Below are positions 48,704-57,640 of a stretch of 64,000 nucleotides of DNA, piece after piece. A model generated the notes under the pieces. The model was not told the origin of the DNA and searched no databases. It was given only the letters and a program-made list of their open reading frames with translations. The stretch is from Thermomonospora catenispora (GTDB lineage Bacteria > Actinomycetota > Actinomycetes > Streptosporangiales > Streptosporangiaceae). Numbering within the stretch: the first letter of the stretch is position 1; each line of letters starts with the position of its first letter. Location: the NCBI RefSeq assembly GCF_006363815.1, contig NZ_RRYT01000015.1, forward strand, positions 68,275-132,274. The letters run 5' to 3'. Position numbers and translations under genes: made by a program.

Positions 48704-50110
48704 GTGAGTGACTTCACGATGACCATCGCCGGGGAGGGCGTGACCGCCCCCGGGACCTTCGGGGTGATCAACCCGGCCACGGGCGAGGAGCACGCCCAGG
48801 CGCCGAACTGCTCGCGGGAACAGCTCGACGAGGCGATGAAGGCCGCCGCCGACGCGTTCACCGAGTGGCGGCGGGACGAGAAGGCCCGCCGCGAGGCGCT
48901 GCTGGCCGCCGCCAACGCGTTGTTCGGCGCCGCCGACGAGCTGGCCCCGGTGCTGACCGCCGAGCAGGGCAAGCCGTTGGCGGACGCCAAGATGGAGATC
49001 ATCGGCGCCGGGGTCTGGCTGAAGTACTTCGCCGAACTGGAGCTCCCCCGCGAGGTGATCCAGGACGACGACCACGCCTTCGTCGAAGTGGTGCGGCGAC
49101 CGATGGGCGTGGTCGCGGCGATCACCCCGTGGAACTTCCCCGTCATGCTGTCGTGCTGGAAGCTCGGCCCGGCGCTGCTGGCCGGCAACACGGTGGTGCT
49201 CAAGCCCTCCCCCTACACCCCCCTGGCCACGCTGAAGATGGGCGAGGTGCTGCGCGCGGTGCTGCCGCCCGGCGTGATCAACGTGATCAGCGGCGCCGAC
49301 CCGCTGGGCGCCTGGATGACCGAGCACCCGGTGCCCCGCAAGATCAGCTTCACCGGCAGCGTGCCCACCGGCAAGAAGGTCGCCGCCGCCGCGGCCCCCG
49401 ACCTCAAGCGGGTCACCCTGGAGCTGGGCGGCAACGACCCGGCGATCGTGCTGGACGACGCCGACCCCGCCGCGGTGGCCGACAGGCTCTTCGACGGCGC
49501 GTTCTACAACAACGGGCAGACCTGCGCGGCGGTCAAGCGGGTGTACGTGCCCGAGCGGCTGTACGACGACGTGGTGGAGGCGCTGGCGGCCAAGGCCCGG
49601 TCGGTCAAGGTCGGCAACGGCATGGAGGAGGGCGTCCAGTACGGCCCCGTGCAGAACAAGCCCCAGTTCGAGCGGGTGGCCGAGCTGGTCGCCGACGCCG
49701 TGGCGGCCGGTGCGCGCCCGGCGGCGGGCGGCGCGCCCATCGACGGCCCCGGCTACTTCTACCGGCCGACGATCCTGGCCGACGTCTCCGACGGCACCCG
49801 CATCGTGGACGAGGAGCAGTTCGGCCCGGCCCTGCCGGTGATCAAGTACTCCTCGCTGGAGGACGCGATCGCCCGCGCCAACGGCACCAACTTCGGGCTG
49901 TCGGGGTCGGTGTGGGGCACCGACGTGGACCGCGCCGCCGAGGTCGCCGGCCGGCTGGAGTGCGGCACCGCCTGGGTCAACACCCATGTGGCGCTGGCCC
50001 CGCACCAGCCGTTCGGCGGGTTCAAGTGGAGCGGCCTGGGCGTGGAGAACGGCCCGTGGGGCCTGTACGGCTTCACCGAGCTGCAGGTGCTGCACCGGCC
50101 CAAGAAGTGA
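48704..50110 (+). CDS. Aldehyde dehydrogenase family protein
   Basis: A 468-residue NAD(P)-dependent aldehyde dehydrogenase with TPWNFPVMLSCWKLGPALLAGNTVVLKPSP (cofactor and catalytic Asn), FTGSVPTGKKV, catalytic Glu in LELGGNDPAIV and nucleophile Cys in NNGQTCAAVKR. It oxidises an aldehyde to the acid; the substrate is unknown. GTG 48704 follows GAGGAGG. The frame is open far upstream through non-coding sequence. Confidence 0.92.
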   Translation: MSDFTMTIAGEGVTAPGTFGVINPATGEEHAQAPNCSREQLDEAMKAAADAFTEWRRDEKARREALLAAANALFGAADELAPVLTAEQGKPLADAKMEIIGAGVWLKYFAELELPREVIQDDDHAFVEVVRRPMGVVAAITPWNFPVMLSCWKLGPALLAGNTVVLKPSPYTPLATLKMGEVLRAVLPPGVINVISGADPLGAWMTEHPVPRKISFTGSVPTGKKVAAAAAPDLKRVTLELGGNDPAIVLDDADPAAVADRLFDGAFYNNGQTCAAVKRVYVPERLYDDVVEALAAKARSVKVGNGMEEGVQYGPVQNKPQFERVAELVADAVAAGARPAAGGAPIDGPGYFYRPTILADVSDGTRIVDEEQFGPALPVIKYSSLEDAIARANGTNFGLSGSVWGTDVDRAAEVAGRLECGTAWVNTHVALAPHQPFGGFKWSGLGVENGPWGLYGFTELQVLHRPKK

Positions 50111-50141
50111 CCGGTCTCCGGGCGGCCCTACGATGTGGGCC

Positions 50142-50780
50142 GTGCCGGACCTGTTGATCCCCTTCCTCGGCGTGGTCGCGGTGCTGACGATCACGCCGGG
50201 GCCGGACATGCTGCTGGTGCTGCGCAACGGCCTGCGCGGCGGCTCCCACGTCGCCTGGTTCACCGGGCTCGGCTGCTGCCTGGGCATCTCCTGCCACGCC
50301 GCGGCCGCCGTGCTGGGGCTGTCGGCCGTGCTCGCCGCCTCCGCCGCCGCCTACACGGCGGTGAAGGCGGCGGGCGCGGTCTATCTGGCCTACCTGGGGG
50401 TGCGGATGCTGGCGGGCGCGCTGCGCGGCGGCGAGGCCCCCCGGGAGCCGGAGGCGGACGTCCCCGAGCGCGGCGGGCTCGGGGCGGGGGCCGCGTTCCG
50501 GCAGGGGTTGCTGACCAACCTGCTCAACCCGAAGATCGCACTGCTGTTCCTGACGCTGCTGCCGCAGTTCGTGGGGGCGGGCGAGCCCCGGCTGCGGACG
50601 ACGGCGGTGCTGGCGCTGGTGTTCCTGGCGATCGCGGTGGCGTGGTGGCGGCTGTTCACGCTGGCGCTGGGGCCGATCTCCCGGCTGCTGCGCGGGGCGC
50701 GCACCCGCCGGGCCCTGGACGGCGTGTCCGGCACGCTGCTGGTGGGCATCGGCGCCCGGATGGCGTTGGAGCACCGCTGA
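50142..50780 (+). CDS. LysE/RhtB-family exporter
   Basis: A 212-residue membrane protein of about six helices with the LysE pattern ITPGPDMLLVLRNGLRGG near residues 15-32 and FRQGLLTNLLNPKIALLFL near residue 125. It exports amino acids or related compounds. GTG 50142 lies 7 bases after TACGAT (leaderless); ATG 50133 is an alternative. It follows the aldehyde dehydrogenase by 31 bases but appears to have its own promoter. Confidence 0.87.
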   Translation: MPDLLIPFLGVVAVLTITPGPDMLLVLRNGLRGGSHVAWFTGLGCCLGISCHAAAAVLGLSAVLAASAAAYTAVKAAGAVYLAYLGVRMLAGALRGGEAPREPEADVPERGGLGAGAAFRQGLLTNLLNPKIALLFLTLLPQFVGAGEPRLRTTAVLALVFLAIAVAWWRLFTLALGPISRLLRGARTRRALDGVSGTLLVGIGARMALEHR

Positions 50781-50796
50781 GCCGGCGCGTCCGCCC

Positions 50797-51126
50797 TCAC
50801 CCGTGGCTGATGCCGCCGCCCAGGTTCATCACCACCACCCCGACCACGACGAGCGCCGCGCCCGCGACCGTGAGCGGCCGCACTGGCTCCTGGAACAGCA
50901 GCACCCCGCCGACGAACGCCCCGATCGTGCCCAGCGCCGACCAGATCGCGTACACCGGGCCCACGTTCAACGACGTCAGCGCCTTGGCCAGCAGCGTGAA
51001 CGAGAGCAGGTAGCCGACCACCACCACGATCGACGGCCCCCACCTGGTGAACCCCTCCGAGGCGCGCAGCGACAGCGTCGCCGCCACCTCGGCCGCGATC
51101 GCCAGTCCCAGCAGCACGTACGGCAT
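50797..51126 (-). CDS. Small multidrug resistance (SMR) family transporter
   Basis: A 109-residue, four-helix protein with the essential membrane glutamate Glu13 (GLAIAAEVAATLSLRAS) and the GPVYAIWSALGTIGAFVGG motif. It is a QacE/EmrE/Sug-type proton-driven exporter of cationic compounds. ATG 51126 follows GAGGGAGG. It is convergent with LysE and may be co-transcribed with the PucR regulator upstream (68-base gap). Confidence 0.9.
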   Translation of the reverse strand: MPYVLLGLAIAAEVAATLSLRASEGFTRWGPSIVVVVGYLLSFTLLAKALTSLNVGPVYAIWSALGTIGAFVGGVLLFQEPVRPLTVAGAALVVVGVVVMNLGGGISHG

Positions 51127-51194
51127 GAGCGTCCTCCCTCGTCGCGCGGATCGGCCCAGGATGCCATCGACGATCATCGCCGGCCGGCGTCCGG

Positions 51195-52361
51195 TCACGA
51201 GGCGGAGGGGGGCAGGCGCAGCCAGGCGTGCAGCGCCCACCACCAGTGCGCGGCGTGCGCGACGGCGTCGCCCGTCTCGGAGACCAGCGGCCGGCCGGTC
51301 AGGGCGTGCAGGCGACGCAGGCGGTATTTGACGGTGTTGGGGTGGACGTGGAGGGCCGCGGCGGTCGGTTCGATGCGGGCGCCGTGGTCCAGGTAGGCCA
51401 GGGCCGTCTCGGCCAGCTCGCGGTGGAAGGCGTCCGCGGGGGACAACGCGACCAGCAGCTCGCCGGCCAGGAGACGCCCGAGGACGGGCTCGGCGGCGGT
51501 GGCGGTGGTCAACGCCAGCTCGGTGAGGTGACGCAGTCCGTGCAGCCCGTGCGGGAGGGCGGCGCGCAGCGCCCGGCGGGCCAGCCGGTACAGCTCGGCG
51601 ACCTCCGACAGCGGAGCGGCCGGGGCGGCGACCAGCAGCGGCGTCCCCTCCGGCAGGGCGCAGGGGGCGGGCAGCCGGGTCACCAGCGCCGCCAGCCTGC
51701 CGTCCACCAGCCCCGACAGCCCGGAGGCGGGTCCTCCCACGAGCATCGGCTCCAGCCGCTGGGCGGCGCGGGGGTCGCTGATGTCGCTGACCACGCAGTG
51801 GTAGGGGACGGAGCCGTCCAGCGGGGCGGGCGGCTCCACCGGCTCGCCGTGCAGCAGCTGCCGCAGCGCCTGCACGCGGCCTTCCCGGGTGGTGCGGGCC
51901 AGCTCCAGCTCGGTGACCCGGTGGGCGTGGACCATGCGGTGCACCAGCGCGGTGGTGATGGCGTCGATCCGGGTCACGCTCTCCAGCAGCAGCTCGGCGG
52001 GGATCCCGCGGGCCAGGCCGTGGTCGATGAGGACCCGCATCACATGCGAGCGTCCGGCCTGGAACCCGTCCAGCAGCGCGGCCACCGGCACCCCCTGGCG
52101 GGCCCGGTCCGATCCCAGCCGCTCGGCCGCCCGCAGCGCCCGCTCCCCCGGCTCGCCGCCGCCCGTCAGCGCCTCGATGGCCCCCTCGATCAACGCCCGG
52201 GTGTGCCGCCGGGTCTCCTCCTCGGGCAGCTCGGCGACCTGGGGGGACCGTTCACGGGCGGCCTTGACGGTGGCCTCCAGCAGCTCCGGGTCGCCCGCCC
52301 ACTCCCGCAGCAGGGCCAGGAAACCCGCCGCCTCCTCGGGGTCCACCTCGTCCACCTCCAC
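51195..52361 (-). CDS. PucR-family helix-turn-helix regulator
   Basis: A 388-residue regulator. A helical N-terminal sensory region (~1-160) is followed by a middle domain and the C-terminal PucR HTH (~325-370; LAYLDHGARIEPTAAALHVHPNTVKYRLRRL). Such proteins sense small metabolites and often autoregulate. GTG 52361 is followed by further in-frame GTGs. A perfect 19-bp palindrome begins 4 bases upstream of the start, between it and the divergent aldolase. Targets could be the SMR exporter and the aldolase. Confidence 0.87.
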   Translation of the reverse strand: MEVDEVDPEEAAGFLALLREWAGDPELLEATVKAARERSPQVAELPEEETRRHTRALIEGAIEALTGGGEPGERALRAAERLGSDRARQGVPVAALLDGFQAGRSHVMRVLIDHGLARGIPAELLLESVTRIDAITTALVHRMVHAHRVTELELARTTREGRVQALRQLLHGEPVEPPAPLDGSVPYHCVVSDISDPRAAQRLEPMLVGGPASGLSGLVDGRLAALVTRLPAPCALPEGTPLLVAAPAAPLSEVAELYRLARRALRAALPHGLHGLRHLTELALTTATAAEPVLGRLLAGELLVALSPADAFHRELAETALAYLDHGARIEPTAAALHVHPNTVKYRLRRLHALTGRPLVSETGDAVAHAAHWWWALHAWLRLPPSAS

Positions 52362-52365
52362 GCCG

Positions 52366-52384
52366 ATTGTCCGCCCCGGACAAT
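52366..52384. promoter_or_regulatory. 19-bp perfect palindrome at the PucR start
   Basis: Arms ATTGTCCG/CGGACAAT with spacer CCC. It lies 4 bases upstream of the PucR GTG and about 100 bases upstream of the aldolase ATG. Probable operator. Confidence 0.6.
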
Positions 52385-52482
52385 GACCCAGGTCACAATT
52401 GGACCGGCCCGCTCTAGGCGACCCGGCCGTCGTTGGGGTTCAGTGTCTGCATACCAGCACGAACGGCATGAAGGGCCGCAGG

Positions 52483-53277
52483 ATGTCCGACGAAGAGTTC
52501 CTCGAGAAGCTGCCGCCCCAGGACCTGATCTTCCGACTTCCCCCGACGTTCGACAACGTCGAGGACGAACGGCGGTACCGCAAGGAGCGGCTGGCCGCGG
52601 CGCTGCGGCTGTTCGGCAAGTTCGGCTTCGAGGAGGGCGTGGCCGGGCACATCACCGCCCGCGACCCGGAGCTGACCGACCACTTCTGGGTCAACCCGTT
52701 CGGGATCTCCTTCAAGCACATCAGGGTCAGCGACCTGATCCTGGTGAACCACCAGGGCAAGGTGGTGGAGGGCCGCTACCCGGTCAACGAGGCCGCGTTC
52801 GTGATCCACTCCCAGGTCCACCAGGCCCGTCCGGACGTGGTGGCCGCCGCGCACAGCCACTCGGTGTACGGGCGGGCGCTGTCGGCGCTGGGTCAGAAGC
52901 TGGAGCCGATCACCCAGGACGCCTGCGCGTTCTACCAGGACCACAGCCTGTTCGACGACTACACGGGCGTGGTGACCGACCTGGAGGAGGGCAAGCGGAT
53001 CGCCGCCGCCCTCGGCGACAACAAGGCGGTCATCCTGCGCAACCACGGTCTGCTCACGGTGGGCGACTCGGTGGACGCGGCGGCCTGGTGGTTCATCACC
53101 ATGGAGCGTTCGTGCCAGGTCCAGCTGCTGGCGAAGGCCGCCGGTCAGGTGGTCCACATCGAGCACGAGAACGCGGTGCTGACGCACCAGCAGATCGGCA
53201 ACGACCTGGTCGGCTGGATCAACTACCAGCCCCTGTACGACCAGATCACCCGCGAGCAGCCCGACCTGTTCGAGTGA
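52483..53277 (+). CDS. Class II aldolase/adducin-family protein
   Basis: A 264-residue class II aldolase-fold protein. The zinc site includes the HSHS pair in AAAHSHSVYGRALSALG and the later His in ILRNHGLLTVGDS, with GHITARDPELTDHFWVNPFG near residue 50. Family members are fuculose-phosphate aldolases or ribulose-5-phosphate epimerases; many actinobacterial members of this length are uncharacterised. I chose ATG 52483 (AAGGG upstream); ATG 52468 is an alternative. Divergent from PucR. Confidence 0.86.
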   Translation: MSDEEFLEKLPPQDLIFRLPPTFDNVEDERRYRKERLAAALRLFGKFGFEEGVAGHITARDPELTDHFWVNPFGISFKHIRVSDLILVNHQGKVVEGRYPVNEAAFVIHSQVHQARPDVVAAAHSHSVYGRALSALGQKLEPITQDACAFYQDHSLFDDYTGVVTDLEEGKRIAAALGDNKAVILRNHGLLTVGDSVDAAAWWFITMERSCQVQLLAKAAGQVVHIEHENAVLTHQQIGNDLVGWINYQPLYDQITREQPDLFE

Positions 53278-53678
53278 GACGCGGGGCGGGCGGCGCCGCC
53301 CGCCCGTGACCGGTCGGCATCCCATCGGCCGTGCTGGAGCGGACACGGCCGGTGCAGGGCCGCGGAACCCCCCGCCGCGGCCCTGGCCCCTCAAGGCCCG
53401 GGGACGACGATCCGCGCCTCGTCGTCCCCGGGCCTCGCATGTCCTCTTCCGCTTCTCCCGCGCTCGCGCCCTCTGCTCGCCCGCCCGGGCCCGCCGCCGG
53501 TCCGCCTCCCGCCGGGGTCCACGGCGTCCGCGGGCCACCGGTCCCTTCGCCGCACGGCCGCCGCGCCCATGACCGGGGAGCCGCGGACGGCCCCGCTCCC
53601 GCGGGCTCCTCATCGCCGCACGGCCGTCGCGCCCTTCCGTGCTCCGGCCGGCGGGTGCGATGCGCGGCGCGCGGACGT
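53278..53678. other. Intergenic region with terminator
   Basis: A 401-base gap between convergent genes, containing the hairpin at 53394-53435. The rest is GC-rich with no recognisable gene. Confidence 0.5.
53394..53435 (+). terminator. Strong terminator after the class II aldolase
   Basis: A perfect 17-bp stem (53394-53410 and 53419-53435) with an 8-base loop, no T-tract. It is 117 bases after the aldolase stop. Confidence 0.8.
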
Positions 53679-54443
53679 TCAGCGCTTGCCGAACCGGGCG
53701 GCGAACTCGGCGATCTCCGGATAGGTGGCGGACTCGGCCTGCGCCCACGACTCGTACTCGATCACCGACTCCAGGTCTCCCCGGGCGGCCAGCCGGACCG
53801 CCAGCTTGATGTCCCTGAGCAGTCCCGGGCGCAGTCCGGCCCAGGAGCGGGCCAGCTCCAGGGCGGCGGCCGCGGGATCGTCGGCGATCGACAGCACCAG
53901 TCCCCGCTCCAGCGCCTCCTCGGCGGTGAGCCGGCCGCCCTCCAGCAGCAGCGCCAGCGCCCGCTGCGCCCCCAGCTCCCGGGTCAGGAAATAGGTGCAT
54001 CCGCCGCCGGGGTGCAGCCCGATCCTGGAGAACGTCGCCGCGAACCGCGCGTTCGGGCCGGCGATCCGGACGTCGCAGCACAATGCGAGGTTCAGTCCCG
54101 CTCCCACGGCCGGCCCCTGCACCGCCGCGATCGTCGGGATCTCCAGGTCCCGCAGCACCAGGAAGCTCTCGTAGTAGGCGCGCAGCCCCGCGCGGATCTC
54201 TCCCACGGGCCGCCCCTGCCCCCCGAACAGCGCGGGCAGATCCGCCCCGGCGCAGAAGCTGGTCCCCTCGGCGGCGACGACGAGCACCCGGGCGGCGGGA
54301 TCCGCACGGACCTCCCCCACGGCCGCGATCAGCTCCTCGCGCATCACCGTCCCGATGGCGTTCCGCCGGTCGGGATCGGCCAGCGTGAGCACCCGGACCC
54401 CGTCGTCCTCGCTCGTGAGCCGGATCGTCGTCCACTCCCCCAT
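53679..54443 (-). CDS. Enoyl-CoA hydratase/isomerase-family protein
   Basis: A 254-residue crotonase-fold protein with the oxyanion-hole segments GTSFCAGADLPAL and GPAVGAGLNLALCCDVRIAG, then ARFAATFSRIGLHPGGGCTYFLTRELG. In true hydratases a glutamate follows the FxxPE position; here the residues are FSRIG, so one catalytic glutamate appears absent. It may therefore be an isomerase, hydrolase or other crotonase with a different reaction. ATG 54443 is used. Confidence 0.87.
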   Translation of the reverse strand: MGEWTTIRLTSEDDGVRVLTLADPDRRNAIGTVMREELIAAVGEVRADPAARVLVVAAEGTSFCAGADLPALFGGQGRPVGEIRAGLRAYYESFLVLRDLEIPTIAAVQGPAVGAGLNLALCCDVRIAGPNARFAATFSRIGLHPGGGCTYFLTRELGAQRALALLLEGGRLTAEEALERGLVLSIADDPAAAALELARSWAGLRPGLLRDIKLAVRLAARGDLESVIEYESWAQAESATYPEIAEFAARFGKR

Positions 54444-54570
54444 CTCGCCTCCCGATCACAGGCCGACACCACGCCCGGCCATGATCTCACCGCCCCGCCG
54501 CGGCCTCGGCCGCCGGCCCGGGCGGGCGATGCGGCGCGGGGTCTCGCCGGGGTCCTCGCCCCGCGGCGGG

Positions 54571-55590
54571 TCACAGGACGGAGATGTGGACGTGGTCGTA
54601 GTGGTTGGCGGTGATGCTGCCGCGGTCCTCCATGGTGCGCCAGCCGCCGCCGCTGCGGACGTCCCAGATCCGCTGACGCCAGATGACGTACTTGACGCCG
54701 AGGCTGGAGGCGTTGTCGATGGCGTACTGGGCGACGGCGTCGCCGTGGGCCTGGGCGCTGGCGCTGGGCATGCGACCGCCGGTGCTCTCCATGAAGTCGC
54801 AGGCGTGGCCGGTGCCGTGGTCCTGAGGGTCGCCGGCGCGGTAGCAGCCGATGGCGGGGAAGGGACCGAACCTGCCGTCGATGGCCAGCAGCACCTGACG
54901 CATCCGGCTGGTCATGGAGTTGCCGATGATGGTGGACTTGGTGCCGGTGACCCCGTCGGGGCGGCCGCCGGAGCCGCCGGTGACCGGGGCCTGGGGCTTG
55001 TGCTTGGCCAGCAGCTTCTTGACCCGGTCGCGCTGTCTGTCCAGATCCTCGATCTGTTCGCGGACCTCTTCGACCTTGGCGTCGGCGGTCCGGCGCGCCT
55101 GGGCGGCCTGCGCCGACAGCCGCTGCAGGTCTTGCAGTCGGCGGCCGTTGTCGATCCGCAGGTACTCCAGCAGCGCGGCGTCCCGCATCATCGCGGCCGG
55201 GTCGGAGGCGGCGAACAGGGTGACGGGCTCCAGCCGGCCCCGCATGTAGGAGGCCGCCGCCAGCCGGCCGACCGCCTCGCGGGTGTCCTGCAGCTCCCGG
55301 TCCAGGCGCTCGGCCTCGTCGGCGGCGCGCCGGGCGGCCTTCTTGGCCTCGTCCAGCGCGACCAGCCCGCCCCGGTACTCCTTGGCCAGCTCGGCGGCGC
55401 GCTTGTTGAGTGCGGCGAGCTCCTTCTCGGAGTCCTTGGGCGCGGCGGGGGCCGCGCCCGCCGTGCCGGAGAACGGAACGGCCGCGGCCATGGCCGCGGC
55501 GAGGACGAGCGTCGCGGCGCGACGCGACGCCGAGCCCGGGCGTCCGGATCGCCGGGCCCGCTCATCACCGGTCGGGTCGTGAACCGCCAC
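54571..55590 (-). CDS. Exported coiled-coil protein with C-terminal cell-wall-associated domain
   Basis: A 339-residue protein with a signal peptide (hydrophobic ~22-47, ending AGAAPA), long coiled coils (~50-110 and ~145-195, RRTADAKVEEVREQIEDLDRQRDR), a Gly-rich linker, and a C-terminal globular domain (~220-339; GCYRAGDPQDHGTGHACDFM, VKYVIWRQRIWDV, NHYDHVHISVL). The coiled coils resemble RipC/PcsB-type proteins, but no NlpC/P60 or M23 catalytic domain is present; the H-D and H-x-H pattern is that of ARB_07466-like domains. A role at the cell wall is inferred. It starts at a GTG. Confidence 0.8.
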   Translation of the reverse strand: MAVHDPTGDERARRSGRPGSASRRAATLVLAAAMAAAVPFSGTAGAAPAAPKDSEKELAALNKRAAELAKEYRGGLVALDEAKKAARRAADEAERLDRELQDTREAVGRLAAASYMRGRLEPVTLFAASDPAAMMRDAALLEYLRIDNGRRLQDLQRLSAQAAQARRTADAKVEEVREQIEDLDRQRDRVKKLLAKHKPQAPVTGGSGGRPDGVTGTKSTIIGNSMTSRMRQVLLAIDGRFGPFPAIGCYRAGDPQDHGTGHACDFMESTGGRMPSASAQAHGDAVAQYAIDNASSLGVKYVIWRQRIWDVRSGGGWRTMEDRGSITANHYDHVHISVL

Positions 55591-55674
55591 TCATCTCTCC
55601 CGATGGGTCGCCGAAAGACGGGCGGCACGTTACCACGTTTTGCACGTATATCACGACTGAATCACAAACCACAT

Positions 55675-55696
55675 AGAGTGACTCGATTGTCACTCT
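55675..55696. promoter_or_regulatory. 22-bp inverted repeat upstream of the coiled-coil gene
   Basis: Perfect arms AGAGTGAC/GTCACTCT with spacer TCGATT, about 85 bases upstream of the coiled-coil protein start within an AT-rich promoter region. Candidate operator. Confidence 0.48.
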
Positions 55697-55715
55697 TAGA
55701 GGTGGTGATTTTCTG

Positions 55716-55751
55716 CCGAGGCCGGGCCCTTGGGCGACGGCCCGGCCTCGG
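55716..55751 (-). terminator. Terminator after the HNH gene
   Basis: A perfect 13-bp stem (55716-55728 with 55739-55751) and 10-base loop lie 3 bases past the HNH endonuclease stop on the minus strand. Confidence 0.78.
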
Positions 55752-55754
55752 CGA

Positions 55755-56195
55755 TCAGCGGCCGATGAGCTCGTCCCAACGCGGCACCCGCGGCGTCACC
55801 CGCAGTCGCAGCCCGGCCTCGGCGGGGGTGCGGTCGCCCTTGCGGTTGTTGCACCGCGCACAGGCCAGGACGGTGTTCTCCCAGGTGTCCTTTCCGCCCC
55901 GGGAGCGCGGCAGCACATGGTCGATGGTGTGACCGCGGTCGCCGCAGTAGCCGCACAGTCCGCGATCCCGCAGGTGGACGCCGCGTTTGCTCCACGGCGG
56001 ACGCCTGCCGTGACGCCACCGCATGGCGACGTAACGCACGAGCCGCAGCACCCGCGGCACGGGGAAGGCGCCGATGCTGCGCCCTTCCTCCGCCTCTTCG
56101 ACGACGGCCACTCCTCGCACCAGCATGCGGATGGCGTGCCGCAGGTCCACGTGCTGTAAGGGCTCGTACGACGCGTTCAGGACGAGCACGTTCAT
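55755..56195 (-). CDS. HNH endonuclease family protein
   Basis: A 146-residue HNH protein. An N-terminal beta part (MNVLVLNASYEPLQHVDLRHA) is followed by a zinc-binding HNH core: CGYCG (residues ~81-85), TIDHVLPRSRGG, and ARCNNRKGD. This is the widespread actinobacterial stand-alone HNH family with two CxxC pairs; its cellular target is unknown and it is not linked to a phage or restriction system here. ATG 56195 follows GGAGGAGG. Confidence 0.9.
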   Translation of the reverse strand: MNVLVLNASYEPLQHVDLRHAIRMLVRGVAVVEEAEEGRSIGAFPVPRVLRLVRYVAMRWRHGRRPPWSKRGVHLRDRGLCGYCGDRGHTIDHVLPRSRGGKDTWENTVLACARCNNRKGDRTPAEAGLRLRVTPRVPRWDELIGR

Positions 56196-56644
56196 CGGCT
56201 CACCTCCTCCCGGCGCCTCCCGAGGCCCGCCGATCCCGTCCGCGCGTCACCGCGCGTCCCGCCGGCGCATGCACGGGAATGCGTTGCCGAATTCCTCCAT
56301 TTCCGCCGTTCAACGGCCGTGATCAGAGTGCCTTTTACCGGCCCTTTCGGGCAACGCATTTTCTGTTCGCCGGCGGCGGGAACGGGACGATCGCGGCCCC
56401 TTTGCCGATCCCCTCTCGTCCCCTTCTCGTCCCTTCTCGTCCTTTCTCGGCGCCTTCCGCGCCCTTCCGTCGCGGCCTCGCCGGGGAGGACACCGTCCCG
56501 CGCCCGCGGCCAGCCGCCGTTCTCCCCGGCGGGGTCCGGCGGGCGGCGCGGGCGGGCTCCGGAGGGAAGGGAGGATCTCGCGCGAACCTCGCACGGACCG
56601 ACGAGGGCCTCGCGCGAGACGCCCGCCGGGGCCCGGTGCGGTCA
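56196..56644. other. Intergenic region upstream of HNH gene
   Basis: A 449-base stretch with no gene. Around 56400-56465 there is a pyrimidine-rich imperfect repeat of CCTTCTCGTCC units (CTCGTCCCTTCTCGTCC type). I see no clear operator. Confidence 0.45.
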
Positions 56645-57538
56645 TCACGGTGAGCGGCCCCGCACGGCGGTCCGCGGGGGGACGGGGACGGCCGGTGCCG
56701 CGACGCGCTCCCACCAGTCGGGTTCGGGCCGGTCGCCGGGCGGGGCGAGGCGCAGGCCGGTGTCGCAGTCCGGGCAGGCGGCGGAGCAGACGGCGAGGCG
56801 CAGCGGAAGGGGGCGGCCCGGGCCGGACCGGGGAACGCCCCAGTAGCCGAAGACGTCGTCGGGGCGGAGGGACAGGTCGGCGGTCAGCCGCCACACGGCG
56901 GCGGGGTCGCCGCTCGACCACGCGCGGTGCTCGGCGAACAGACGGGCGGCCAGGCCGCGCAGGACGGTGACGGCGGTGAGCATGCGGCCGTAAGGGATGC
57001 GGACGGCGACCAGCTCGGGAAGGCCGAAGCGGTGCAGCCCGGCGGTGTCGGCGCGCATGGTCCGGCCCTCGCCGGGGGTGAGGAAGACCCCCAGCCAGTC
57101 GTCGCAGAGCAGGAAGCGGTCGGGTTCGGGCCCGGTCGGGTCGCTCAGCGTCCGGTTGGCGGCCAGATCGGCGACCCGCCCGCCGGTGGCCGCGGCCAGG
57201 GTGCGGGCGACCAGGCGGGCCGCCTGGGCCTGGCGGGGCTGGGCGGCGGGGTCGGCGATCGAGGTGACCACCAGGTGGCGGCGGGCCGAGCGCAGGGCGG
57301 CCAGCTCCCCCTCGCCGCCGCCCAGGGCCCGCAGCCGCGGCCTCCAGGGGGAGTCGGCCGCGGGAACGTCGGCGACCAGCAGCAGCGGGGAGGCCAGCAG
57401 ATCGCGGGCGGTGCCCGCCAGCCCGTCGGCGGGAAGCATGTCGCGCAGCCTCCGCACGTCGGGGGCGCCGTCGTCGGCGGCGATGAGGAACCGGGTGGTG
57501 GTGGACTCGGGAACGGCCAGGGACAGGGTCTCGCCCAT
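56645..57538 (-). CDS. Conserved hypothetical protein
   Basis: A 297-residue cytoplasmic protein, not recognised. It begins MGETLSLAVPESTTTRFLIA and has a central LHRFGLPELVAVRIPYGRML segment and a cysteine cluster CSAACPDCD near residue 255 that could bind a metal. GGAGG precedes ATG 57538. It is downstream of the double-GNAT gene on the same strand (102-base gap). Composition is typical for the genome. Confidence 0.68.
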   Translation of the reverse strand: MGETLSLAVPESTTTRFLIAADDGAPDVRRLRDMLPADGLAGTARDLLASPLLLVADVPAADSPWRPRLRALGGGEGELAALRSARRHLVVTSIADPAAQPRQAQAARLVARTLAAATGGRVADLAANRTLSDPTGPEPDRFLLCDDWLGVFLTPGEGRTMRADTAGLHRFGLPELVAVRIPYGRMLTAVTVLRGLAARLFAEHRAWSSGDPAAVWRLTADLSLRPDDVFGYWGVPRSGPGRPLPLRLAVCSAACPDCDTGLRLAPPGDRPEPDWWERVAAPAVPVPPRTAVRGRSP

Positions 57539-57640
57539 GGGGGCCTCCTTGGGCCTGCATGAGGAAACGGACGTGGCAGGCCCAGGCTCCCGGCGCGGCG
57601 GGCGTCTCCGGAAGGCCCCGCCGCATCTGTGGACGACCGT

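Noticed and set aside
55591..55690. ydaO (c-di-AMP) riboswitch upstream of the coiled-coil protein
   Set aside because: The AT-rich leader is under 120 bases and lacks the conserved motifs; the protein also has no peptidoglycan hydrolase domain.
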